A stretch of 64,000 bases of DNA from Pseudomonas sp. GM18 (GTDB taxonomy: Bacteria > Pseudomonadota > Gammaproteobacteria > Pseudomonadales > Pseudomonadaceae): assembly GCF_000282195.1 (NCBI RefSeq), contig NZ_AKJT01000069.1:62001-126000 (forward strand), in the 5' to 3' direction. The translations under genes were made by a program, and so were the position numbers. Under the pieces are notes generated by a model. That model saw nothing but the letters and a program-made list of their open reading frames with translations. It searched no databases and was not told the origin of the DNA. Position 1 is the stretch's first letter. Every line of letters starts with the position of its first letter. This document shows, piece after piece, positions 16,655-24,296 of this stretch.

Positions 16655-17317
16655 ATGTCCCTGCTGCCCTGGCGCGACATCGATACCGTTCTGCTGGATA
16701 TGGACGGCACGCTGCTGGACCTGCACTACGACAACCATTTCTGGCTGGAACACCTGCCAAAGCGTTATGCCGAGTTGCACGGGGTGAGCCTGGCCATGGC
16801 GGAGCTGGAATTGCAGCCACTGTTCGAGCGCCATGCCGGTCAGTTGCAGTGGTATTGCCTGGACTTCTGGAGCGCCGAACTGAAGTTGTCGGTGCGCGAG
16901 CTGAAACTGGAAACCGCGCACCTGATCGCCTTGCGTCCGGATGCGGACACTTTTCTGGCAGCGATCAAACAGGCCGGTAAGCGCGTGGTGCTGATCACCA
17001 ACGCCCACCGCGACTCGTTGTCATTGAAACTGGAAAGAATTGAACTGGCGCCGTATTTCGAGCGCTTGATCAGCTCTCACGATTACGGTTTCGCCAAAGA
17101 AGACCCGCAGTTCTGGGATGCCTTGCAGGCCGATATCGGCTTCGACCCCGCACGCTGCCTGTTCATCGACGACACCCTGCCGATCCTGCGCAGCGCACGC
17201 AATTTTGGGGTGGCGCACCTGCTGGCCGTGAGCGAGCCGGACAGCCGCAAAGGGCCGAAGGACACGGCAGAGTTTGCGGCGGTGGGGGATTATCGGGAGC
17301 TCATCGCAGGGCTCTAG
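16655..17317 (+). CDS. yrfG: GMP/IMP nucleotidase YrfG (HAD superfamily)
   Basis: A 220-residue HAD-superfamily phosphatase with motif I DTVLLDMDGTLLDLHYDN, motif II VVLITNAHRD and motif IV LFIDDTLPILRSARNFG. The cap domain between motifs I and II is helical. The enzyme is expected to dephosphorylate GMP and IMP in the cytoplasm. The ATG at 16655 follows GGAGAAG at good spacing; the frame is open further upstream but overlaps nudE on the other strand. It is divergent from nudE-cysQ, with about 90 bases shared for the two promoters. Confidence 0.93.
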   Translation: MSLLPWRDIDTVLLDMDGTLLDLHYDNHFWLEHLPKRYAELHGVSLAMAELELQPLFERHAGQLQWYCLDFWSAELKLSVRELKLETAHLIALRPDADTFLAAIKQAGKRVVLITNAHRDSLSLKLERIELAPYFERLISSHDYGFAKEDPQFWDALQADIGFDPARCLFIDDTLPILRSARNFGVAHLLAVSEPDSRKGPKDTAEFAAVGDYRELIAGL

Positions 17318-17418
17318 ACCGAGTCGCCTGCATTCGCGAGACCGGCTCCCAGCCAACCAATGACCCAACCCCGCGCAGGCGGTAGAATCGCAAACCTTGC
17401 CGGCGCCCTGGAGCGAAG

Positions 17419-18306
17419 ATGGACATCAAGCAGCTGAAATTCCTCATCGCTCTCGACGAAACCCGACACTTCGGCCAAGCCGCCGCGCGCTGTCACATCA
17501 CTCAGCCGACCTTGTCCATGCGCCTGCGCAGCCTTGAGGAAGAACTCGAACTGCCACTGGTCAATCGCGGCCAACGCTTCGAAGGTTTCACCGCGCCGGG
17601 TGAGCGCGTGCTGGCATGGGCGCGTACGGTGCTGGCGGCCTACGACGGTTTGCAGGCCGAAGCGGCGGCCTGTCGCGGCAACCTCGTGGGTACGTTGCGT
17701 CTGGGGGTGGTGCCGCTGTCGAGTTTCGACCCGGTGCCGCTGATGCAACGCCTGCACGCCGACCACCCGAACCTGCGCTTCGAACTCTCGGCCCTGAGCT
17801 CCGAACAGATCCTTGAACAGCTGGCGAATAACCGTCTCGACCTAGGCGTGTCTTACCTGGAGCATCTGGACGGCGAACGCTTCGACTCCCTGGCCTTCAG
17901 CGAAACCCGCATGGGCCTGCTCTACGATCAACGCTTTTTCAGTTTCGGCGAGGCGCCGCTGAGCTGGGAGTCGCTGATCGAACTGCCCATGGGCATGCTC
18001 ACCAGCGGCATGCATTTTCGCCAGTCCATCGACCATAACTTCCACAGCCGTGGCCTGACCCCACAGCCGTTGCTGCAAACCGATGCGGTACACCAATTGT
18101 TACAAGCGGTACACGGTGGCCTGTGCTGCGCGGTGATGCCGCTGAACAGCGGCCTCGAAAACCTCACCGATCACTTGCGTCTGCAACCCATCGAAAGCGC
18201 CCAGACCCTCGCCCGGCTGGGGCTGATCATGCGTCGCAGCGCTCCGCGTTCGGCCTTGGCAGAAGCCTGTTTTGCGATCTATCAGAAATCACCGATAGAC
18301 ACTTGA
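17419..18306 (+). CDS. LysR-family transcriptional regulator (adjacent to fdhD)
   Basis: A 295-residue LysR regulator. The N-terminal winged helix (FGQAAARCHITQPTLSMRLRSLEEELELPLVNRG) is followed by a linker helix and a periplasmic-binding-fold effector domain starting near GTLRLGVVPLSSFDPVPL. A GGAG site lies before the ATG. It is 94 bases upstream of fdhD in the same direction, so it probably controls the fdhD-molybdoenzyme pair. An inverted repeat in the intergenic region (18292-18323) is a candidate binding site. The inducer is unknown. Confidence 0.88.
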   Translation: MDIKQLKFLIALDETRHFGQAAARCHITQPTLSMRLRSLEEELELPLVNRGQRFEGFTAPGERVLAWARTVLAAYDGLQAEAAACRGNLVGTLRLGVVPLSSFDPVPLMQRLHADHPNLRFELSALSSEQILEQLANNRLDLGVSYLEHLDGERFDSLAFSETRMGLLYDQRFFSFGEAPLSWESLIELPMGMLTSGMHFRQSIDHNFHSRGLTPQPLLQTDAVHQLLQAVHGGLCCAVMPLNSGLENLTDHLRLQPIESAQTLARLGLIMRRSAPRSALAEACFAIYQKSPIDT

Positions 18307-18328
18307 TCGACGCCATCTATCGGTAGAT
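18292..18328. promoter_or_regulatory. Candidate LysR operator upstream of fdhD
   Basis: CCGATAGA at 18292-18299 and its exact reverse complement TCTATCGG at 18316-18323 are 16 bases apart. The second half is also part of the small palindrome ATCTATCGGTAGAT (18315-18328). The element overlaps the end of the LysR gene and lies 70-110 bases before fdhD, the usual place for a LysR activation site. Confidence 0.35.
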
Positions 18329-18400
18329 CAGTAATAGCGATTAGACGCGACATGTTGACGCGCCTAGGCTTAAAGCTGACCAAACCGTCGGTGATGCCCA

Positions 18401-19240
18401 ATGAACGCCAAGCGCCCCGGCTGCGCGGCGCCCGCTCTCGAAACGCCCGCGCCCGCCGCAAGCCAGACATACAGTTACTGCAACCTTGAATACTCCGAAT
18501 CGTCCAGCACCGCGCTGGCTGAGGAAGTCGCGTTGGCGATCGCCTACAACGGCATCAGCCAGGCCGTCATGTTGGTGACGCCGACGGACCTTGAAGACTT
18601 CATCGTCGGCTTCAGCCTCGGCAGCGGCATCATCGAAGACGCTTCAGACATCTATGACCTGCAACTCAGCGGCACCGGTTCGGCGCAATACGCGCAAGTG
18701 ACCATCGCCAACCGCGCCTTCTGGAACCTCAAGCAACAGCGCCGTCAACTGGCCGGCACCAGCGGTTGCGGGCTCTGTGGCGTGGAAGCGGTGGAGCAAG
18801 CGCTGCCTGATCTCAAAGTGCTGCCCGGCGCCCCGCTGCCCCCGGCCGAATGGCTGGACGGCCTGCGCCATCGCATCGGTGAATTCCAGCCTTTGGGCCA
18901 GCATTGCGGCGCGGTGCATGCGGCGGTGTTCATGAATGGCAAAGGCGAATTGCTGCTGGGCCGTGAAGACATTGGCCGGCACAACGCCCTCGACAAGCTG
19001 ATCGGCGGGCTGATCCGCCAAAAAATTCCGACCACCGATGGCCTGGCGATTGTCACTAGCCGTTGCAGCCTCGAATTGATCCAGAAAGTTTTACGCGCCG
19101 GCATCCAGACCCTGGTCAGCCTGTCGTCGCCCACGGGCCTGGCCGTGCAATGGGCCCGTCGACACAACCTCAATCTCATCCACCTGCCGCAGAAAAGTGC
19201 GCCGCGGGTCTACAGCCCCGCGACGGAGAAACAAGCGTGA
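18401..19240 (+). CDS. fdhD: Formate dehydrogenase accessory sulfurtransferase FdhD
   Basis: A 279-residue FdhD. It transfers sulfur from the IscS persulfide to the molybdenum cofactor of formate dehydrogenase-type enzymes. The essential cysteine pair is C123 and C126 in TSGCGLCGVEA. The family block LLLGREDIGRHNALDKLIGG and the end RCSLELIQKVLRAGI are also present. The N-terminal 30 residues are Pro/Ala-rich and variable. The next gene, a molybdoenzyme, starts with GTG overlapping the fdhD stop (GTGA at 19237-19240), so the enzyme is very likely its client. Confidence 0.95.
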   Translation: MNAKRPGCAAPALETPAPAASQTYSYCNLEYSESSSTALAEEVALAIAYNGISQAVMLVTPTDLEDFIVGFSLGSGIIEDASDIYDLQLSGTGSAQYAQVTIANRAFWNLKQQRRQLAGTSGCGLCGVEAVEQALPDLKVLPGAPLPPAEWLDGLRHRIGEFQPLGQHCGAVHAAVFMNGKGELLLGREDIGRHNALDKLIGGLIRQKIPTTDGLAIVTSRCSLELIQKVLRAGIQTLVSLSSPTGLAVQWARRHNLNLIHLPQKSAPRVYSPATEKQA

Positions 19241-21585
19241 GCCAACACCAGCAAGCCGACCAGAAACCCGTTCCACGTTACAAGCCCTATAAGGGCGCGG
19301 CCGGCGGCTGGGGCGCGCTGGCCAGCGTCGCCCGGGCCTGGTTGACCAGCGACAACGCGTTGAAAAATCTGCGCATGATGCTCAAGACCAACAAGAACGG
19401 CGGGTTCGACTGTCCCGGTTGCGCCTGGGGCGATTCCCAGGAAGGCGGCATGGTGATGTTCTGCGAGAACGGCGCCAAAGCAGTGAACTGGGAAGCGACC
19501 AAACGGCGTGTCGATGGCGCATTTTTCGCCAAACACAGCGTCAGCTCGTTGCTGGAGCAAAGTGATTATTGGCTTGAGTACCAAGGCCGTCTGACCGAGC
19601 CGCTGAGCTACGATGCCGAAACCGATCGTTACAAACCGATCAGCTGGGAAGCCGCCTTCGCCCTGATCGGCAAACACCTGCAAGGGCTGTCGAGCCCGAA
19701 TCAGGCCGAGTTCTACACCTCGGGCCGTGCCAGCAACGAAGCGGCGTTCCTCTATCAATTGTTCGTGCGCGCCTATGGCACCAACAATTTCCCCGACTGC
19801 TCGAACATGTGCCACGAAGCCAGCGGTGTGGCCATGGCGCAAAGTGTCGGCGTTGGCAAAGGCACGGTGACCTTCGACGACTTCGAACACGCCGACGCGA
19901 TTTTTGTCTGGGGCCAAAACCCTGGCACCAACCACCCACGGATGCTCGAGCCACTGCGCGAAGCGGTGAAACGCGGTGCGCAGGTGGTGTGCATCAACCC
20001 GCTGAAAGAGCGCGGCCTGGAACGCTTCCAGCACCCGCAACACCCGATCGAAATGCTCACCAACGGCGACAAACCGACCAACACCGCGTACTTCCGTCCG
20101 GCATTGGGCGGCGACATGGCGATCATGCGCGGCATGGCCAAGTTCCTGCTGCAATGGGAGCGCGATGCGCAGAAGGCTGGTGAGCCTGCGGTGTTCGACC
20201 ACGACTTCCTCAATGAACACAGCGTCAACGTTCTGGAATACCTCGGCATTGTCGACGACACCCCGTGGGAGCAGATCGTCGAGCAATCCGGCCTGCCCCT
20301 GGTGGAGATCGAGCAAGCGGCACGCATGTATGCCAAAGGCAAAAACGTAATCATGTGCTGGGCCATGGGCATCACCCAGCATCGCCATTCAGTGGCGACC
20401 ATCCAGGAAATCGCCAACCTGATGCTGCTGCGTGGCAACATCGGCCGACCGGGTGCCGGTCTGTGCCCGGTGCGTGGCCACAGTAACGTACAGGGCGACC
20501 GGACGATGGGCATCAACGAACGTCCGCCGGCGGCGCTCCTCGACTCCCTGGAGCGGCGCTTCCAGTTCAAGGTGCCGCGTGAAAACGGCCACAACGTGGT
20601 CGAGGCGATTCACGCCATGGCCGAAGGCCGTTCGAAAGTCTTCATCGGCCTGGGCGGCAACTTCGCCCAAGCCACCCCGGACAGCCCACGGACCTTCCAG
20701 GCCCTGAGCAACTGCGACTTGACCGTGCAGATCAGCACCAAGCTCAACCGCAGCCATTTGGCCCACGGTAAAGACGCGCTGATCCTGCCGTGCCTGGGCC
20801 GTACCGATATCGATATCCAGACCGAAGGCGCCCAAGCGGTGACCGTGGAAGACTCCTTCAGCATGGTCCACGCCTCCAACGGTCAGTTGCAGCCGTTGTC
20901 GAACCTGATGCGCTCGGAGCCTGCAATCATCGCCGGTATCGCCGCCGCGACCCTGGGCAGCAAGCCGGTGGACTGGAACTGGCTGGTAGCGGATTACAGC
21001 CGCATCCGCGACCTGATCGCCGACACCATCCCGGGCTTTCGGGACTTCAACGAGAAAGTCCAGAACCCCGGCGGTTTCTACCTGGGCAGCAGTGCCGGCG
21101 CACGTCGCTGGAATACCCCATCGGGTCGGGCCAATTTCCGTCCGAATATCCTGCCCAAAGACCTGGTGCACGAACGCACCCGCGCCACCGGCGTACTGCC
21201 GGACCTGATCATGCAGTCGATGCGCTCCCATGATCAGTACAACACCACCATTTATGGTATTGATGATCGTTATCGCGGGGTGAAAGGCCAGCGGGATGTG
21301 TTGTTCGTCAATGAAGCTGACATCATTCGCCTGGGCTTCAAACCGGGGCAGAAAGCTGACATCGTTTCGATCTGGGATGACGGCCGTGAGCGGCGGGTGA
21401 AGGGCTTTACCCTGCTGGCGTTTGATATTCCTGCCGGGCAAGCGGCCGCTTACTATCCGGAAGTGAACCCGCTGGTGCCGCTGGAAAGCACCGGGGATGG
21501 CAGCCATACGCCGACGTCGAAGTTTGTGGCGATCCGGCTGGAAGCGGCGAGTGAGACGGGGTTGATCATGGCTAAGTCGGCTTAA
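19237..21585 (+). CDS. FdhF/YdeP-family molybdopterin oxidoreductase
   Basis: A 782-residue molybdopterin-bis(guanine dinucleotide) enzyme of the YdeP type. The N-terminus has only a CPGC pair (C59, C62) rather than a full four-cysteine Fe-S set. The likely molybdenum ligand is a cysteine in FPDCSNMCHEASG, at the place of selenocysteine in FdhF. Cofactor-binding blocks AIFVWGQNPGTNHP, VICIN-type loops and GNIGRPGAGLCPVRGHSNVQGDRTM are present, as is a C-terminal beta-barrel domain. The start is GTG at 19237, coupled to fdhD. No small Fe-S or membrane subunits are adjacent. Formate oxidation or an acid-stress role as in enteric YdeP are possibilities; the substrate is unproven. Confidence 0.9.
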   Translation: MSQHQQADQKPVPRYKPYKGAAGGWGALASVARAWLTSDNALKNLRMMLKTNKNGGFDCPGCAWGDSQEGGMVMFCENGAKAVNWEATKRRVDGAFFAKHSVSSLLEQSDYWLEYQGRLTEPLSYDAETDRYKPISWEAAFALIGKHLQGLSSPNQAEFYTSGRASNEAAFLYQLFVRAYGTNNFPDCSNMCHEASGVAMAQSVGVGKGTVTFDDFEHADAIFVWGQNPGTNHPRMLEPLREAVKRGAQVVCINPLKERGLERFQHPQHPIEMLTNGDKPTNTAYFRPALGGDMAIMRGMAKFLLQWERDAQKAGEPAVFDHDFLNEHSVNVLEYLGIVDDTPWEQIVEQSGLPLVEIEQAARMYAKGKNVIMCWAMGITQHRHSVATIQEIANLMLLRGNIGRPGAGLCPVRGHSNVQGDRTMGINERPPAALLDSLERRFQFKVPRENGHNVVEAIHAMAEGRSKVFIGLGGNFAQATPDSPRTFQALSNCDLTVQISTKLNRSHLAHGKDALILPCLGRTDIDIQTEGAQAVTVEDSFSMVHASNGQLQPLSNLMRSEPAIIAGIAAATLGSKPVDWNWLVADYSRIRDLIADTIPGFRDFNEKVQNPGGFYLGSSAGARRWNTPSGRANFRPNILPKDLVHERTRATGVLPDLIMQSMRSHDQYNTTIYGIDDRYRGVKGQRDVLFVNEADIIRLGFKPGQKADIVSIWDDGRERRVKGFTLLAFDIPAGQAAAYYPEVNPLVPLESTGDGSHTPTSKFVAIRLEAASETGLIMAKSA

Positions 21586-21638
21586 CGCGAAGGCGTCAGA
21601 ACTTAAAACGCATGTACAGAAACGTTTCAATCGCCCAC

Positions 21639-21673
21639 AAAAAAGGCCGTTTTTATATAAAAACGGCCTTTGA
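21639..21673. terminator. Terminator after the fdhD-molybdoenzyme operon
   Basis: An AAAGGCCGTTTTT/AAAAACGGCCTTT stem with a 4-base loop lies about 55 bases past the stop codon. A/T runs on both sides would allow termination in either direction. Confidence 0.75.
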
Positions 21674-21826
21674 GAAGTAGCTAAAGACCGGCGAAAAACA
21701 CTTAAGTTCCGCCCAAAAAACAGCAACTTATAGAAATGTGCTCAAGTCGTGTTACTCGTCGGATTTCTATTGTCACAACCACGACACAGCCTCAGGATCG
21801 CGCCGTCATCCCCTTGAGGTTCCTTT

Positions 21827-22315
21827 ATGAAGTTCTCCTCGATTCTCTTGTTGTCCCTTGGCCTGGTCAGTGGCTTCGCGTCTGCTGGCGGCACCACCGA
21901 AGCAGGTGTGGGCGGCGCATTGGGCGGGGTTCTGGGCTCGGTCGTCGGTCAATCGCTAGGCGGCAGTACAGGTTCAACCATTGGCGCGGCCCTGGGCGGC
22001 GCGGGTGGTAGCGCAGTTGGCGCAGACAGACACAGCCGTGGCGAAGCCGCCATTGGCGGTGCGTTGGGCGCAGCTGGCGGTAACGTGGTCGGCCGCAGCA
22101 TGGGCGGCACCACCGGTAGCCTGATCGGCTCCGCAGCAGGCGGCGGCCTCGGTGGCGCGCTGGGTAACCATATGGGCAACAATAGCTATGACGATGATCG
22201 TCGCTCCTATCGTCGTGGTTATGACGATGATGATCGGGGCTACTACCGTGACGGCCATCCGGGTCGTGGCCATGCCTACGGCCATCGCAAGCATCACCAT
22301 CGCTATCGCGACTGA
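21827..22315 (+). CDS. Secreted glycine-zipper protein with charged His/Arg/Asp-rich tail
   Basis: A 162-residue protein with a signal peptide (MKFSSILLLSLGLVSGFASA). Residues 22-118 are a glycine-zipper region with repeated GGALGG..G...G motifs. A highly charged tail of DDD, RRGY and His clusters ends in KHHHRYRD. Glycine-zipper proteins of this kind sit in or near the outer membrane. No lipobox cysteine is present, so it is not a lipoprotein. The internal glycine repeats are themselves partly duplicated. Bounded downstream by a strong bidirectional terminator. Exact function unknown; the His-rich tail could bind metal. Confidence 0.8.
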   Translation: MKFSSILLLSLGLVSGFASAGGTTEAGVGGALGGVLGSVVGQSLGGSTGSTIGAALGGAGGSAVGADRHSRGEAAIGGALGAAGGNVVGRSMGGTTGSLIGSAAGGGLGGALGNHMGNNSYDDDRRSYRRGYDDDDRGYYRDGHPGRGHAYGHRKHHHRYRD

Positions 22316-22346
22316 GGCTTGAATCGCCTCGTTTGCCGGTAGATCA

Positions 22347-22380
22347 AAAAATCGCAGCCCTTGGGCTGCGATTTTTTTTG
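22347..22380. terminator. Bidirectional terminator between convergent genes
   Basis: An ATCGCAGCCC/GGGCTGCGAT stem has T8 on the plus side and a matching A-run on the other. It serves the glycine-zipper gene and the convergent thioesterase. Confidence 0.85.
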
Positions 22381-22383
22381 CGC

Positions 22384-22803
22384 TCAGATTGCCAGTCGCT
22401 CCAACGCCCCGCGCAACCCGGCAGGAATCGCCACCGGCTGATTCGACAGCCGATCCACGAACACATGCACGAAGCGCCCCGCCGCGCAGGCCTCATCTTC
22501 TCCAGCCTTGAACACCGCCAGCTCGTATTGCACCGAGCTGTTGCCCAACTTGCCGACCCGCAGGCCAATCTCGATCCGATCCGGGAAGGCGATAGACGCG
22601 AAATAATCACAGGCCGAACTCACCACAAAACCCACCACCTCACCGTCATGGATATCCAGACCACCTACTTCGATCAGGTAGGTGTTCACCGCCGTGTCGA
22701 AAAAACTGTAGTAGGTGACATTGTTGACGTGACCGTAGGCGTCATTGTCGTGCCAGCGGGTGGTGATGGGCTGGAAGTGGGGGTAGTCGGTGCGTTGGGG
22801 CAT
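22384..22803 (-). CDS. 4-hydroxybenzoyl-CoA-thioesterase-like hotdog protein (YbgC/FadM type)
   Basis: A 139-residue hotdog thioesterase. The active-site region RWHDNDAYGHVNNVTYYSFFDTA carries the catalytic aspartate and the HVNN motif of the YbgC/4-HBT family. The DYFASIAFPDRIEIGLRVGKLGNSS strand pair follows. AAGGA precedes the ATG at 22803. It lies 143 bases downstream of the 3-hydroxyacyl-CoA dehydrogenase on the same strand, with a REP element between. A role in acyl-CoA release in the same pathway is likely but not shown. Confidence 0.87.
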   Translation of the reverse strand: MPQRTDYPHFQPITTRWHDNDAYGHVNNVTYYSFFDTAVNTYLIEVGGLDIHDGEVVGFVVSSACDYFASIAFPDRIEIGLRVGKLGNSSVQYELAVFKAGEDEACAAGRFVHVFVDRLSNQPVAIPAGLRGALERLAI

Positions 22804-22820
22804 CGGGTTGGTCCTTTCAT

Positions 22821-22931
22821 GATCGTTTCCACGCTCGGCGTGGGAATGCAGCCCGTGACGCTCTGCGTCACATTCAGGAGCGGACGCAGAGCGTCCATGG
22901 AGGCGTTCCCACGCAGCGCGTGGGAGCGATC
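22821..22931. repeat. Composite REP palindrome (GTTCCCACGC type)
   Basis: Outer arms resemble GATCGTTCCCACGCTCTGCG and its complement. Inside are two smaller palindromes, GTGACGCTCTGCGTCAC and GGACGCAGAGCGTCC. The same layout is found at 47339, 54762 and 57021. Here the outer arms have several mismatches, so it is a degenerate copy. Confidence 0.85.
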
Positions 22932-22946
22932 AGCACACCACATCAA

Positions 22947-24173
22947 TCACATCTCGGCAAACCCTCTACCCTGCGCCGCCAGCTCCCCAATCAACCGCGC
23001 AGGCGCCCAGTGATCGCCTTGCTTGGTCTCAAGCTGCAACAACCGCAAATGAATATCTTCAAGCCCTTGCCGATCCGCCCAGGCCATCGGCCCGCCCTTG
23101 TCCGCCGGGAAACCATAACCGTTGAGGTACACCAGATCGATGTCATGCGCCGACGCCGCAATGCCTTCCTGAAGGATCTTCGCCCCTTCATTGACCAGTG
23201 CCAGCAAGCTGCGCTCAAGAATCTCCTCTGGCCCTATCTCACGCCGCTGAAACCCCAGCCCTTCGCTGACTTCCAGTACCAGCGCATCGACTTCCACATC
23301 GTGCTCAGCCTGACGACTGCCCGGTTCGTAATGGTAATACCCATCGCCGCTCTTCTGACCGAAACGCCCCAACTCGCACAGGCGATTGTCCACCTGAACC
23401 TCCGGCGCATCCTGGCCTTTGCCAGCCAGTTCGCGAGCGCGCCATTCCAGGTCAATGCCGACCACGTCGTACATGCGGAACGGCCCCATGGCGAAACCAA
23501 AACCTTGCAGCGCCGCATCCACCTGATAAGGCAACGCACCCTCCAGCAGCATCTTGCGCGCTTCGAGCACGTACGGATGCAGCATGCGGTTGCCGATGAA
23601 ACCGTGGCAGTTGCCCGAGACCACGCTGACCTTGCCCATGCGCTGGCCCAGTGCCAGGGCTGCATCAAGCACCGCCAGCGCTGTCTGGGCACCGCGTACG
23701 ATCTCCAGCAATTTCATGATGTGCGCCGGGCTGAAGAAGTGCAGGCCCAGAACCTGCTGCGGGCGGCGAGTGGCGGCGGCGATGGCGTCGATATCCAGTG
23801 CCGAGGTATTGCTGGCCAGAATCGCTTCAGGTTTGAGCAGGCCGTCGAGTTCGCGGAAGATTTTCTGCTTCAGCTCGAGGTTTTCGTAGACCGCTTCGAT
23901 AACCAGATCAACATCGCGGATCGCTGCGTAATCGGCAGCCGCCGTTACCCGTGCAATGCGCGCATCCGCCTCGGTCTGATCGATCCGCCCCTGACGCACG
24001 TTGTGGGCGTAAGTGTCAGCCACGCTGGTCAGCGCCTGCTCAAGCATCTGCGGATTGTTATCGACCCACTGCACCGGCACCCCGGCGCTGGCCAGGCACA
24101 TGACAATGCCACGGCCCATGGTGCCCGCGCCAATCACGGCGGCGCGCTGAATAACGAACGATGTCTGGCTCAT
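22947..24173 (-). CDS. 3-hydroxyacyl-CoA dehydrogenase (NAD-dependent, monofunctional)
   Basis: A 408-residue enzyme corresponding to the dehydrogenase half of FadB/FadJ without the hydratase domain. The Rossmann motif is VIGAGTMGRGIVMCLASAG. Catalytic blocks SNTSALDIDAIAA, GLHFFSPAHIMKLLEIVRG (catalytic His) and NCHGFIGNRML follow. A second C-terminal helical domain repeat ends with NGYGFPADKGGPMAWAD. It oxidises 3-hydroxyacyl-CoA in fatty acid or branched/aromatic acid degradation. It lies upstream of the thioesterase on the same strand, with a REP element between. Confidence 0.92.
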   Translation of the reverse strand: MSQTSFVIQRAAVIGAGTMGRGIVMCLASAGVPVQWVDNNPQMLEQALTSVADTYAHNVRQGRIDQTEADARIARVTAAADYAAIRDVDLVIEAVYENLELKQKIFRELDGLLKPEAILASNTSALDIDAIAAATRRPQQVLGLHFFSPAHIMKLLEIVRGAQTALAVLDAALALGQRMGKVSVVSGNCHGFIGNRMLHPYVLEARKMLLEGALPYQVDAALQGFGFAMGPFRMYDVVGIDLEWRARELAGKGQDAPEVQVDNRLCELGRFGQKSGDGYYHYEPGSRQAEHDVEVDALVLEVSEGLGFQRREIGPEEILERSLLALVNEGAKILQEGIAASAHDIDLVYLNGYGFPADKGGPMAWADRQGLEDIHLRLLQLETKQGDHWAPARLIGELAAQGRGFAEM

Positions 24174-24296
24174 GGTTGTTGTTCTCTTATTGGCGATCCA
24201 AAGACAGTCCTCACCATAGTCAGCCGATACGTGTTTTTGAAGTTTATTCCCGTGATGGGCGACATTCAGCGGATGGATGCGTCCCGATCCCGCAGG

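Noticed and set aside
22686..23013. Short frames across the REP at 22821-22931
   Set aside because: They translate REP sequence or run antisense to the thioesterase and dehydrogenase genes.
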